Positions 15,454-27,398 of a stretch of 40,038 nucleotides of DNA are shown in pieces (positions within the stretch are counted from its first letter, which is position 1; each line of letters begins with the position of its first letter). Source of the stretch: Roseovarius sp. (GTDB lineage Bacteria; Pseudomonadota; Alphaproteobacteria; Rhodobacterales; Rhodobacteraceae); assembly GCA_016278295.1 (NCBI GenBank), contig JADQCC010000022.1:1-40038 (forward strand), in the 5' to 3' direction. Made by a program: the position numbers and the translations under genes. Below the pieces are notes generated by a model. That model did not search any database. It had not been told where the DNA came from and saw only the letters and a list, made by a program, of their open reading frames with translations.

Positions 15454-17397
15454 ATGGTCATGACCACGATCGAAATCGAGCCATGGGAGCCCGAGGAAAC
15501 CGTCGGGAAGCTGTGGCACGCTTTTGCCAGTCGCCTCGATGCGCCGCAGGTGCATCACGGGGCCGCGGTTGACCTCTCTGAGGTCAGCGGGCGGCTGGCA
15601 GTCTTTTTCCGCGGGCTGGGGGGCGCGCCGTCGGTCGAGATCAGGCCGGTCTCGCCAGAGGTCTCGCGCCACCGCCTGCGTTTCCTGCGTCGTCTGGGCG
15701 CCGAGGCGGAAATGACCCCCCGCGCCAGTTTTGACGGGGAAGTGCTGCGGCTGCCCGAACGCCTCGCCCTCTTTCCGTCGCGCGAGGCCAACGGCGCGCT
15801 CTACCTGTGGCTGGCCGCGGCGGTTGCCCATGCGCCCCCGCACCGCAGCGACCCCGATCCCTTGCGTGCCGATCTGCTCAGCTTGCGCGCGGCGCATCAG
15901 ATGACCCGCGCCGCGCTGACTGCCGCACCGGGGCTGCGTGACCTCAACGCCAATCTCTGCGCGGCCACGCTGCGCGACCGCCCCGCCACCTCCCTGCCTC
16001 GCTCCGAGGCGGCCATCGAGGCGCTGATCCGCCACCTGCTCGGAGACCCCGCGCCGCTCTCGGGGCGGGCCCGAATCCTCAAAACGGTGATCGACACCGG
16101 CGACCTGGCCGCAATGACTGCACCGCGCGGTTATCGCCCGTTTCAGCCCGTCACCCTCTGGCCCGACCTGCGCGAACTCGAACTGTCGGCGCGCGACGAG
16201 GTCGAGAGCCGCGACACCGAAGGCGCGCCAGAAGAGGGTAGCGATAAAACCCACCGCGCCCGCCGCCGCAAGGCCGATCAGGCCGAACGCCGCGACAGCC
16301 TGATCCTGCACAAGTTCGAGGCGATCCTGAGCTGGGCCGAGTTTCTCAACCTCAACCGCCGGGTCGATGACGACGATCCCGATTCAGCCAAGAAGGCCGC
16401 CGACGATCAGGAGGAAATCGGCCTCGGACAGGTTTCCAAGGCCCCCGCCACGCGGCTCAAGCTGCATCTCGACCTCGCCCCCGAGGACGTGGACCGCGAG
16501 CGTATTTCAGGCATCACCACCTACCCGGAATGGGACACGCGCAGCGGCGCATACCTGCCCGACCATGTGCGCGTCCTCGATAGCCTGGCAGAGCCGGAGG
16601 ATTGCGTCCCCTCCTTCCGCCAGGACCCGCGCGCGGCCCGCCGCATCACCCATGTCAGACGTCAGTTCGAGGCCCTGCGCCCCGGGCGTGTTTCGATCCC
16701 CGGCCAGTTGGACGGTGACGAGCTTGACATGGAGGCGGCGGTGCGCGCGCGGGTCGATATCCTCGCCAATGGCGCGGGCACCAACCGCATCTGGCGGCAG
16801 ACACGCCCCATCGCGCGCGATCTCGCGGTGTCGATCCTGCTCGACGTGTCGCGCTCCACCGAAAGCGCGGTGGGCGACCGCGCCGTGATCGACATCGAAC
16901 GCGAGGCGCTGGCGGCACTTGCCTGGGGGTTGGATGCCTGCGGCGACGATTTCGCCATCCACGCCTTTTCGTCGCTCAAGCGCGACCGCGTCTATATCCA
17001 GACCTGCAAGGGTTTCGCCGAGCCGATGACCGGGACGGTCGAGCAGCGCATCGGAGCGCTTCGCCCCGGCTTCTACACCCGCCTGGGGGCCGCAATTCGC
17101 CATTCATCCGCCGGTCTGGCACAACAGGCACGCAAGCGCCGCCTGCTCTTGGTCATCACGGATGGCAAGCCCAACGACCTCGACCATTACGAGGGCCGTC
17201 ACGGCATCGAGGACACCGCGATGGCGGTGCGCGAAGCGCGTCGCGCCGGGCAGTCGGTCTTTGGCATCACCGTCGACAAACAGGCCAAGAGCTGGTTCGC
17301 GCGCATGTTCGGGCAGGGCGGTTTTCACGTCATCCCACACCCCGAGCGCCTGACCGAAGCCTTGCCGATGATCTACCGCGAACTGGTCGGTGCATGA
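15454..17397 (+). CDS. norD: NO reductase activation protein with von Willebrand A domain
   Basis: NorD partners NorQ in maturing cNOR. The 647-residue protein has a poorly conserved alpha-helical N-terminal two-thirds, a charged Lys/Arg/Asp/Glu-rich linker around 240-320, and a C-terminal VWA domain with an intact MIDAS metal site (DVSRS near residue 464, plus a TDGKPND loop). The first ATG (15454) is three bases after the norQ stop; a second ATG two codons on is equally plausible. The stop overlaps norE by ATGA, so the two are probably coupled. Confidence 0.95.
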   Translation: MVMTTIEIEPWEPEETVGKLWHAFASRLDAPQVHHGAAVDLSEVSGRLAVFFRGLGGAPSVEIRPVSPEVSRHRLRFLRRLGAEAEMTPRASFDGEVLRLPERLALFPSREANGALYLWLAAAVAHAPPHRSDPDPLRADLLSLRAAHQMTRAALTAAPGLRDLNANLCAATLRDRPATSLPRSEAAIEALIRHLLGDPAPLSGRARILKTVIDTGDLAAMTAPRGYRPFQPVTLWPDLRELELSARDEVESRDTEGAPEEGSDKTHRARRRKADQAERRDSLILHKFEAILSWAEFLNLNRRVDDDDPDSAKKAADDQEEIGLGQVSKAPATRLKLHLDLAPEDVDRERISGITTYPEWDTRSGAYLPDHVRVLDSLAEPEDCVPSFRQDPRAARRITHVRRQFEALRPGRVSIPGQLDGDELDMEAAVRARVDILANGAGTNRIWRQTRPIARDLAVSILLDVSRSTESAVGDRAVIDIEREALAALAWGLDACGDDFAIHAFSSLKRDRVYIQTCKGFAEPMTGTVEQRIGALRPGFYTRLGAAIRHSSAGLAQQARKRRLLLVITDGKPNDLDHYEGRHGIEDTAMAVREARRAGQSVFGITVDKQAKSWFARMFGQGGFHVIPHPERLTEALPMIYRELVGA

Positions 17398-17942
17398 ACG
17401 ACACGCACGTGATCGACGAGTTGCCCGGCGATCTGATGATCTGGGTGCTGATCGTCAGTGAGCTCTTGGTGTTCGGCGCCGGATTGGCGGCCTTTCTCGC
17501 CGTGCGGATCACAGACCCGGTGGGCTTTGCCACGGCGCAGGACGCGCTCTACCGCACCGGGGCGGGGATCAACACTGTCGTGCTCATTACCTCCGGCGCC
17601 CTCGCCGCCTTCGCCTTGCGTCTGAGCGAATGCGCCCGACGCGGCCCGGCGCGTCTCGCGCTTCTCGGTGCGGCCATTCTGGGCGTGGTGTTCCTCATCA
17701 TAAAATACGTGGAATACGCGGGCAAGGCGGGCGAGGGCATCGCCTGGGATACGCACCCGTTCTTTACCTTTTACTACCTGCTCACCGGCTTTCACGCCGC
17801 GCACGTGGCGGCGGGGGTGGTGGTTCTCGCCCTGGTCGCGTGGCAGGACGCACCCCGCAACATAGAGGCGGGGGCGGCCTTCTGGCACATGGTCGATCTG
17901 GTCTGGGTGCTGCTCTTTCCGGTCATCTACCTGCTGAGGTGA
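17394..17942 (+). CDS. norE: NO reductase accessory membrane protein, cytochrome oxidase subunit III-like
   Basis: NorE is a 182-residue membrane protein with five hydrophobic segments and the fold family of cytochrome c oxidase subunit III. The C-terminal pair of helices shows the family's conserved stretches FTFYYLLTGFHAAHV and FWHMVDLVWVLLFPVIY. In Paracoccus, norE and norF are not catalytic subunits but raise NO reductase activity or stability. Start and stop are tightly packed: ATGA overlap with norD, and five bases to norF. Confidence 0.93.
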   Translation: MNDTHVIDELPGDLMIWVLIVSELLVFGAGLAAFLAVRITDPVGFATAQDALYRTGAGINTVVLITSGALAAFALRLSECARRGPARLALLGAAILGVVFLIIKYVEYAGKAGEGIAWDTHPFFTFYYLLTGFHAAHVAAGVVVLALVAWQDAPRNIEAGAAFWHMVDLVWVLLFPVIYLLR

Positions 17943-17947
17943 CCGCG

Positions 17948-18217
17948 ATGCCCCGCGACCCCCTGCTGCGCGCCTGGGCCGTGCTGATCGGGCTCAGCCT
18001 CGGCTCGACCGCCTTGTCGCTCTGGCTCTGGCCGCCGGGCCTCACGGCGATCGCCGGGGTGTCCATTCTGACACTCGCATGGCTCAAGGCCCGGGTGATC
18101 CTCGCGCAATACCTCGGGCTGGCGCAGGCGCCATTCTGGCGGCGCGGGTTCGAGATCGCGCTCGCCCTGTTCTGCCTCGTCCTCCTCGGGCTCTACCTCG
18201 CGCCGGGCCTGGGCTAG
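17948..18217 (+). CDS. norF: NO reductase accessory small membrane protein
   Basis: The 89-residue product has three hydrophobic segments and includes LAWLKARVILAQYLGL, a stretch typical of the cytochrome oxidase subunit IV-like/NorF family. A GAGGTGA ribosome site spans the norE stop and precedes the ATG. It is the last gene of norCBQDEF. Its stop overlaps the stop of the convergent DUF4202 gene by four bases, leaving no room for a conventional terminator between the two transcripts. Confidence 0.88.
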   Translation: MPRDPLLRAWAVLIGLSLGSTALSLWLWPPGLTAIAGVSILTLAWLKARVILAQYLGLAQAPFWRRGFEIALALFCLVLLGLYLAPGLG

Positions 18218-18780
18218 GCTCGGGGCCGAAACGCCGCGGCGAATGTCTCGGGGAGATCGAACTCGTCCAGCACGCGCGCGCGCCCTTGCGCCGACATCTT
18301 GCGCGCCGTCTTGACGACGATCCTTTCGAGCTTGGCCGGGTCCTGCGTGGGCGCGAAGGGGGCGAAATACCACTTCAGGAAGGTGAAACAGATGACGTCT
18401 TCCAACGCCTGCACCTCCGGGTCGCGCTTGATCCCTTCCTTGCGGATCATGCAGCCCGCGCGCTCGGCATCGGCCCGGTCATAGCCCGCCTCCAGCATGA
18501 TCTCGCCCACGCGCACGGCATGATGTTTGGCAAGCTCGGTGCGCCATTCCAGGTACCCGGCACGCCCCTCAGGAAACGCCTGCCTTTTCATGATCCAGCG
18601 TTCGATATGCTGCCCCCGCGCAGCGATCTGCAACAGCTCCGAGGCATCGGGGAACAGCCGGGACAATTCCGCGCTCATCCTCTGGCCATAGAGCTGCGCG
18701 GCCGGTTGCCCCTCGGTCGTGTCGGGGTCGTGCGCGTTGGCCGCATCAATCGCGGCGAGGGCAATTTCGAGCCTGTTCAT
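18214..18780 (-). CDS. DUF4202-family protein coupled to the Dnr regulator
   Basis: The 188-residue soluble protein matches the DUF4202 family as I recognise it: an opening MNRLEIALAAIDAANAHDPD, a middle RWIMKRQAFPEGRAGYLEWR, and KHHAVRVGEIMLEAGY with a paired His that could bind metal or nucleotide. Its biochemical function is not established. The start is taken as the ATG at 18780, which overlaps the stop of the upstream regulator gene by ATGA; an earlier in-frame GTG-like start exists but would lie inside that gene. Coupling to a Dnr regulator inside a denitrification island suggests a job in NO response or cofactor supply, which is inference. Confidence 0.85.
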   Translation of the reverse strand: MNRLEIALAAIDAANAHDPDTTEGQPAAQLYGQRMSAELSRLFPDASELLQIAARGQHIERWIMKRQAFPEGRAGYLEWRTELAKHHAVRVGEIMLEAGYDRADAERAGCMIRKEGIKRDPEVQALEDVICFTFLKWYFAPFAPTQDPAKLERIVVKTARKMSAQGRARVLDEFDLPETFAAAFRPRA

Positions 18781-19484
18781 AATACCTTGCCCCATGCGTC
18801 TGCCGGATCTCTTTCGGCATAGTCATGCAGCGCCTCGATATCGTCAATGGTGGCGTTGTGGCGTGCGATATGCACTCCAACCGGTTTCAGCTTGGCAAAT
18901 GCCCGCGACAGGCTCTCGGGTTTCATTCCCAGCCGCCCGGCAATCAGCACCTTGTCATAGGGCAGCGTCACGACACAGGTCCCGGAATCGCGCGTGCAAA
19001 GATGTATCAGGAAATCCGCCACCCGCTGCGCGCCGGTCTGCGATTTGATCTGCTCGACCTGCCCGACAAGATCGTGCAGGTGCTGGAAGGTCGAGGCCAG
19101 AACGGCAATCGCCACTTCCGGTTCCCGATGCAGGATAGAGATGAAACGGCGCGCCGGAATCTGCATGAGAACACAATCCGTCACGGCTTCGGCCGACACC
19201 GGATAGGGCTGCATCCGAAACGCCACCGCCTCGCCAAAGCTGTGGCCCCGCGTAAACACGCTGACGACGGCCTCGCTGCCGTTGGGCGCGATACGGTAGA
19301 GCTTGACCCAGCCGTCAAGAACCACGTGGATCACGCTCGCATTCTCTCCCTGTAGGAAAACCGTTTCTCCCCGGGCGAATTCACGGATCGACGCATCGCT
19401 CAGCAATGCGCCGGTCACCTGCTCCGGCAGGTTGGCCAGCAGCAGCGATCTTTTCGCGATCTCCAGGCTCTCGGATTTCTTCAT
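18777..19484 (-). CDS. dnr: Crp/Fnr-family regulator, Dnr/NnrR type (NO-responsive)
   Basis: This 235-residue regulator has an N-terminal cyclic-nucleotide-like sensor domain (GETVFLQGENASVIHVVLDGWVK), a long dimer helix (HLHDLVGQVEQIK), and a C-terminal winged helix with recognition helix KPESLSRAF. The ExxSR in that helix is what FNR-class proteins use to read TTGA half-sites, matching the boxes ahead of norC, nirS and nosR. It lacks the N-terminal cysteine cluster of oxygen-sensing FNR, so it belongs to the heme/NO-sensing Dnr-NnrR group by exclusion. I chose the ATG at 19484; a TTG three codons earlier is an alternative. It follows nirI on the same strand after 151 bases. Confidence 0.9.
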   Translation of the reverse strand: MKKSESLEIAKRSLLLANLPEQVTGALLSDASIREFARGETVFLQGENASVIHVVLDGWVKLYRIAPNGSEAVVSVFTRGHSFGEAVAFRMQPYPVSAEAVTDCVLMQIPARRFISILHREPEVAIAVLASTFQHLHDLVGQVEQIKSQTGAQRVADFLIHLCTRDSGTCVVTLPYDKVLIAGRLGMKPESLSRAFAKLKPVGVHIARHNATIDDIEALHDYAERDPADAWGKVL

Positions 19485-19539
19485 GAGGATCAAACCACCG
19501 ACCAGAGCACGTTCTTCGCCCCACGTCTTAGCGCAATGG

Positions 19540-19578
19540 CTGCCGACGGTCCATCGGCAGACAGACTGTTCCTGCCAA
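19540..19578. promoter_or_regulatory. Cluster of TCGGCAG-type half-sites ahead of dnr
   Basis: Three related heptamers stand in alternating orientation: CTGCCGA (19540-19546), TCGGCAG (19554-19560) and CTGCCAA (19572-19578). The first two form a hairpin with seven-base arms and a seven-base loop. They lie 56-94 bases upstream of the dnr ATG, in the gap after nirI. No T-run follows on the minus strand, so an operator or weak attenuator is more likely than a terminator. The regulator is unknown. Confidence 0.3.
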
Positions 19579-19635
19579 CGCTTCGGTTTTCCTGTCAGTA
19601 TCTTGTCAGAGAGTGGCCTGGCACGGGACCGGTCA

Positions 19636-23545
<3,910 letters not shown>

Positions 23546-23553
23546 CGCGCGCC

Positions 23554-23583
23554 GCCGGGGTCCCGCAAGGGCGGGGTCCCGGC
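23554..23583 (+). terminator. 13-bp hairpin between nirS and nirE (partial terminator or mRNA stabiliser)
   Basis: Arms at 23554-23566 and 23571-23583 pair over all 13 positions in RNA, with two G-U wobbles in the middle, around an AAGG loop. It begins eight bases after the nirS stop and ends 44 bases before the nirE start. ACCTTTCCC follows, with only three Ts. Such a structure could let part of the transcripts end or protect the nirS message, giving more NirS than the heme d1 enzymes; that outcome is inference. Confidence 0.65.
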
Positions 23584-23627
23584 ACCTTTCCCGAATGAAT
23601 CCCGAGCCAAGCCGAGGAGCCAGGACA

Positions 23628-24401
23628 ATGACAGCCGCAGGCAAGGTATATCTGATCGGTGCAGGCCCCGGCGCGGCAGACCTGATGACGGTGCGCGCGC
23701 GCCGGATGCTGGCAGAAGCCGACGCGGTGGTCTACGATCGGCTGGTCTCGCCGGAAATCCTCGCCCTCGCTCCGGCGGATGCCCGGATGGTGCCGGTAGG
23801 CAAGGCGCCCAAATGCCATACCGTGTCGCAGGACCGAATCAATGAGATCCTTCACCAACTGGCCTGCGAGGGGCTGACCGTTGTCCGGCTAAAGGGCGGC
23901 GACCCGTTGATCTTCGGGCGCGGCTCGGAAGAGGCCGCCTATCTCGCCGCCCACGGCATCGGGGTGGAGTATGCCCCCGGTATCACCGCCGCGCAGGGCA
24001 TGGCGGCAACGACCGGCGTTCCGCTCACCCATCGCGGGCTCGCGACCGGCGTGCGTTACGTGACCGGCCACCGCGCCCGCGACGCGCGGCTCGATCTGGA
24101 TTGGAAAAGCCTGGCCTGCGAGGACACCACGCTGGTGATCTACATGGCGGCCGCCAATATCGCCGAGATCGCGCTCAACCTGATGCGCGCGGGCCTGCCG
24201 GGAACCCTGCCGGTTCTGGCGGTCGCCAATGCCACGACCCCGCGCGAGGCACGGGTACTCTCGCGGCTCGACCGGATCGGCACCGACATGGCCGCGCGCT
24301 CAATGGCCGCGCCGGTGCTTTTCGTCGTTGGGCACGTGGTGTCGCTCTACCATGACGTCCCGCTGCCGGACGACCTGCCGCAGGTGATGGCCGGTGAATA
24401 G
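23628..24401 (+). CDS. nirE: Uroporphyrinogen-III C-methyltransferase for heme d1 synthesis
   Basis: NirE methylates uroporphyrinogen III twice with S-adenosylmethionine to make precorrin-2, the entry to heme d1. The 257-residue protein has both SUMT signatures: VYLIGAGPGAADLMTVRA at the N-terminus and VVRLKGGDPLIFGRGSEE near 85-102, plus GITAAQG and THRG in the middle. The ATG at 23628 with GAGGAG upstream is preferred over an ATG at 23595. Its stop lies inside the start of nirC (8-base overlap). The position directly after nirS identifies it as NirE rather than a siroheme or cobalamin CobA. Confidence 0.95.
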   Translation: MTAAGKVYLIGAGPGAADLMTVRARRMLAEADAVVYDRLVSPEILALAPADARMVPVGKAPKCHTVSQDRINEILHQLACEGLTVVRLKGGDPLIFGRGSEEAAYLAAHGIGVEYAPGITAAQGMAATTGVPLTHRGLATGVRYVTGHRARDARLDLDWKSLACEDTTLVIYMAAANIAEIALNLMRAGLPGTLPVLAVANATTPREARVLSRLDRIGTDMAARSMAAPVLFVVGHVVSLYHDVPLPDDLPQVMAGE

Positions 24402-24693
24402 GGCGGCGCTGATACTGGCGTTGGCCGCCACGCCCGCGCTCGCCGATCAGGATGCCGCGGTGCTCGAACGGCTGGTGCGGCAGGATTGCGGCTCGTGCCA
24501 CGGGCTGACCCTCCGCGGAGGGCTGGGGCCGGATATCCGCGCACGGGCGCTGGCGCATCACGACGACGAGAGCCTCGCCGCCGTCATCCTCGACGGCGTC
24601 CCCGGCACGCCGATGCCGCCCTGGCGCCCGCTGCTGAGCGAGGAGGATGCAGCGTGGATTGCCGAGTATCTGCTGAACGGAGATCGCAAATGA
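24394..24693 (+). CDS. nirC: Periplasmic c-type cytochrome NirC
   Basis: NirC is a small periplasmic monoheme cytochrome that can deliver electrons to NirS and in Pseudomonas also supports heme d1 maturation. The 99-residue precursor begins at a GTG, has a short Sec signal (cleavage near ALADQ, residue 17), one heme site CGSCH (Cys32, Cys35, His36), and a likely Met ligand in GTPMPPW. It overlaps nirE by eight bases and the nirF start by ATGA, so translation is tightly coupled. Confidence 0.93.
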   Translation: MNRAALILALAATPALADQDAAVLERLVRQDCGSCHGLTLRGGLGPDIRARALAHHDDESLAAVILDGVPGTPMPPWRPLLSEEDAAWIAEYLLNGDRK

Positions 24694-25958
24694 CCCGGAT
24701 CCGACGCTTGTTCGCGGGCGCTGCCCCCGTCGCCCAGCGGGCGACTCCCCCGGAGTATTTGAAGAACGGTGAAACCGGCCCTGCGCTTCTTCTTGGCAAA
24801 AATACCCCTGCCCGACACCTGCTGAAAGCGGTGACAGTCGTGCTGTGCACGGCGCTGGCCACGGGCGCGCAGGCGCAGGCCACGGGCGATCTGGGCCTGG
24901 TGGTGGAGCGCGCGAGCGGATCGCTCCTGGTCGTCGATCAGTCCGAGCGTGCGCAGGTGGGCCGGATCGAGGGGTTGGGCGATCTGAGCCATGCCAGCCT
25001 CGTCTATTCGCCGGATGAGCGCTTTGCCTACGTCTTCGGCCGCGATGGCGGGCTAACGAAGGTTGACATCCTCGAACGGCGCATCGTGGCGCGCGTGATG
25101 CAGGCGGGCAATTCCATCGGCGGGGCGATATCGGACGATGGCCGCTACGTGGCCGTGTCGAATTACGAACCGGGCGGCGTGCGGGTATTCGACGCCGAAA
25201 CGCTGGAAATGGTGGCGGACATCCCCACCGGCTCCAAGACCATCGGGTTGGTGGACATTCCCGGCACGCGGTTCGTCTTCTCGCTGTGGGACAAGGGCGA
25301 GACGTGGATCGCCGACCTGTCGGGCGAGGCGCCGCGGATCAGGAAAATCGAAGGCATGGGCAGCAATCCCTACGATGCGCTCGTCACGGGCGACGGACGG
25401 ACCTATATCGCCGGGCTCTTCGGCGAGGATCACCTGACCGCGCTCGACCTTTGGCAGGACAAACCCGTGCCGCGCCCGATCCTGTCCGGCTATGCCCGGG
25501 GGCGCGAGGGGTTGCCGGTCTACAAGATGCCGCACCTGGAGGGCTGGGCGCTTGCCGGGCAAGAGTTCGTGCTGCCCGCGATGGGCCAGCACGAGGTGCT
25601 CTGGGTCGATGCACGCACCCTCGAGGAGACCGGGCGCACCGCCGTCCACGGCCAACCGGTGTTCGCGATGGCACGGCCGGACGGTCGTCATGTCTGGGTG
25701 AATTTCGCCCCCCCCGATAATGACACCATCCAGGTGATCGACACGCTGACCAAGCAGGTCATCCGCACCTTCAAACCCGGCCCTGCCGTGCTGCACATGG
25801 AGTTCACGCCGCGCGGGCACGAGGTATGGCTGTCGGTGCGCGATGCCGGCAAGATCATGGTCTACGACACGCAGAGCTTCGAGAAACTGGGGGAGATCGC
25901 AGCCAGGAACCCCTCGGGCATCTTCTTTACCGCCCGCGCGCACAAGACGGGGCTCTAG
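24690..25958 (+). CDS. nirF: Heme d1 biosynthesis protein NirF, with unusual N-terminal extension
   Basis: NirF is a periplasmic d1-type beta-propeller required for heme d1, held to act on a late precursor. The mature part (from about GDLGLVVERASGSLLVVDQ) shows the NirS-like blade repeats, such as SHASLVYSPDERFAYVFGRDG and VAVSNYEPGGVRVFD. The frame starts at an ATG overlapping the nirC stop by ATGA, giving 422 residues, but about 45 residues precede the apparent signal peptide (LLKAVTVVLCTALATGAQA). That extra segment overlaps an inverted-repeat element at 24751-24808 and is very Pro/Arg rich. Translation could instead begin at GTG 24831 or a nearby non-ATG codon; the real start needs experiment. 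Confidence 0.92.
   Translation: MTRIRRLFAGAAPVAQRATPPEYLKNGETGPALLLGKNTPARHLLKAVTVVLCTALATGAQAQATGDLGLVVERASGSLLVVDQSERAQVGRIEGLGDLSHASLVYSPDERFAYVFGRDGGLTKVDILERRIVARVMQAGNSIGGAISDDGRYVAVSNYEPGGVRVFDAETLEMVADIPTGSKTIGLVDIPGTRFVFSLWDKGETWIADLSGEAPRIRKIEGMGSNPYDALVTGDGRTYIAGLFGEDHLTALDLWQDKPVPRPILSGYARGREGLPVYKMPHLEGWALAGQEFVLPAMGQHEVLWVDARTLEETGRTAVHGQPVFAMARPDGRHVWVNFAPPDNDTIQVIDTLTKQVIRTFKPGPAVLHMEFTPRGHEVWLSVRDAGKIMVYDTQSFEKLGEIAARNPSGIFFTARAHKTGL
24751..24808. repeat. Small inverted-repeat element in the nirF leader
   Basis: Outer arms GGAGTATTT (24752-24760) and AAATACCCC (24800-24808) face each other, with inner arms GAAGAA (24761-24766) and TTCTTC (24787-24792). The base use is more AT-rich than the flanks. 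From memory, segments with GGAGTATTT and CTTCTTGGCAAAAATACTCC are common between genes in Rhodobacteraceae, so this looks like a copy of such a dispersed element, here read through in frame by nirF. The match to the family elsewhere is not something I can verify from this window. Confidence 0.6.
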
Positions 25959-25962
25959 AGCG

Positions 25963-26952
25963 ATGCGCTGTTTCGCCGATCCCATCGACCGGGCGCTGCT
26001 GGATGACTGGCAGCGCGATTTCCCGGCCGCCGCGCGGCCCTTCGCCGCGCTGGCACAGCACCTGGGCACCTCGGAGGCGGACGTGATCGCGCGGCTGCGG
26101 GCCAAGCAGGCGGCCGGGCAGATCACCCGCGTCGGGGCCACCGTCGCGCCAGGCACGATCGCGGCCAGCACGCTCGCTGTCATGTCGGTGCCCGAGGACC
26201 GGGTCGAGGAGGTGGCGGCGCTGGTCGGGGCGGAGCCGGGAGTGAACCATTCCTACCTGCGCGAGAATTCCTGGAACCTGTGGTTCGTCGCCACCGGCCC
26301 GGACCGCACCCATGTGGCGGCCACACTGACCCGAATCGGGCAGCGCAGCGGGCTGCGCGTGCTCGACCTCCCGCTGGTGCGGCCCTTCAACCTCGATCTG
26401 GGATTTTCCCTGCGCGGCGAGACCTGCGTGAGGCCGGTCGCACCGCCACCCGACGTATCGGTTCTACAGCCCGGCGACCGCGAGATCGTGCAGGCGCTGG
26501 CGCGCGGCCTGCCGCTGATCGAGCGCCCCTATGCCCATGTCGGCGACGCGCTGGGGCTGAGCATGGACGCGGTGATCGCACGCGTCCGGGCACTGTCGGC
26601 GGCGCGGATCATTGCCCGCCTCGGCGTGATCGTGCGTCACCGCGCGCTTGGCTGGCGATCCAATGCGATGGTGATCTGGGACATGCCGCATGACGCGATC
26701 ACGCGCGCCGGACCGGTTCTTGCGGCACAGCCGGGCGTGACCCTGTGCTACGAACGCAGGCCGGTGGCAGGGGTCTGGCCTTACCGGCTCTATTCCATGA
26801 TCCACGCCCGCAGCCGGGCCGAAGCGCTGGAGAATCTGGAAGCGGCGGCACGACGCCCCGAGCTTCAGGACGTGCCGCACCTGGCGTTGTTTTCAAGCCA
26901 TTGCTTCAAGCAGACCGGCGCGCTGGTGGCCCGCGAAAGGAGCCCGGCATGA
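25963..26952 (+). CDS. nirDL: Fused siroheme decarboxylase subunits NirD and NirL
   Basis: This 329-residue cytoplasmic protein has two AsnC/Lrp-like halves. The first (about 1-160) resembles NirD (RALLDDWQRDFPAAARPFAALA, NHSYLRENSWNLWFVATG), the second (about 175-320) resembles NirL (DREIVQALARGLPLIERPYAHV, CYERRPVAGVWPYRLYSMIHA). With NirG and NirH it removes two acetate side chains of siroheme as CO2 to give didecarboxysiroheme for heme d1. The fusion is known in Paracoccus-type operons. It starts five bases after nirF and overlaps nirG by ATGA. Confidence 0.95.
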   Translation: MRCFADPIDRALLDDWQRDFPAAARPFAALAQHLGTSEADVIARLRAKQAAGQITRVGATVAPGTIAASTLAVMSVPEDRVEEVAALVGAEPGVNHSYLRENSWNLWFVATGPDRTHVAATLTRIGQRSGLRVLDLPLVRPFNLDLGFSLRGETCVRPVAPPPDVSVLQPGDREIVQALARGLPLIERPYAHVGDALGLSMDAVIARVRALSAARIIARLGVIVRHRALGWRSNAMVIWDMPHDAITRAGPVLAAQPGVTLCYERRPVAGVWPYRLYSMIHARSRAEALENLEAAARRPELQDVPHLALFSSHCFKQTGALVARERSPA

Positions 26953-27398
26953 CCCTCGACGCCACCGACCGGGCGATCCTGAACCGGCTGCAAGAGGGAT
27001 TCCCGGTCACCCCCGCCCCCTTTCGCGTCGTGGCGCAGGAACTGGGGTTGAACGAGGCCAGCCTGCTGGCGCGGCTCGAACGGTTGAAAGCAGACCGCAT
27101 CATCACCCGCTTTGGCCCGTTTTACGACGCCGGGGCAATGGGGGGGGCGTTTTGCCTGTGCGCCATGGCGGTGCCCGATGCGGATTTCGAATGCGTTCTG
27201 ACAAAAGTCAATGTCCGGCCAGAGGTCGCGCATAATTATCAACGCGATCACCGGCTCAACATGTGGTTCGTGCTGGCCACGGAAACGGAAGCGGAGATCG
27301 AGGAGGTGGCCATGTCGATCGAGCGGGAAACGGGGCTGCGCGTGCTCCGTTTCCCGAAACGCCGGGAATTTTTCATCGGGTTCAGGATAGCCGCATGA
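26949..27398 (+). CDS. nirG: Siroheme decarboxylase subunit NirG
   Basis: The 149-residue protein has an N-terminal winged helix of AsnC type (DRAILNRLQEGFPVTPAPFRVVAQELGL) and a C-terminal ligand-domain-like half (HNYQRDHRLNMWFVLATE). It resembles the NirD half of the fused gene, and the HNYxRxHxxNMWFV stretch carries the His thought to be used in siroheme decarboxylation. Together with NirDL and NirH it makes didecarboxysiroheme. ATGA overlaps join it to both neighbours. Confidence 0.93.
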   Translation: MTLDATDRAILNRLQEGFPVTPAPFRVVAQELGLNEASLLARLERLKADRIITRFGPFYDAGAMGGAFCLCAMAVPDADFECVLTKVNVRPEVAHNYQRDHRLNMWFVLATETEAEIEEVAMSIERETGLRVLRFPKRREFFIGFRIAA

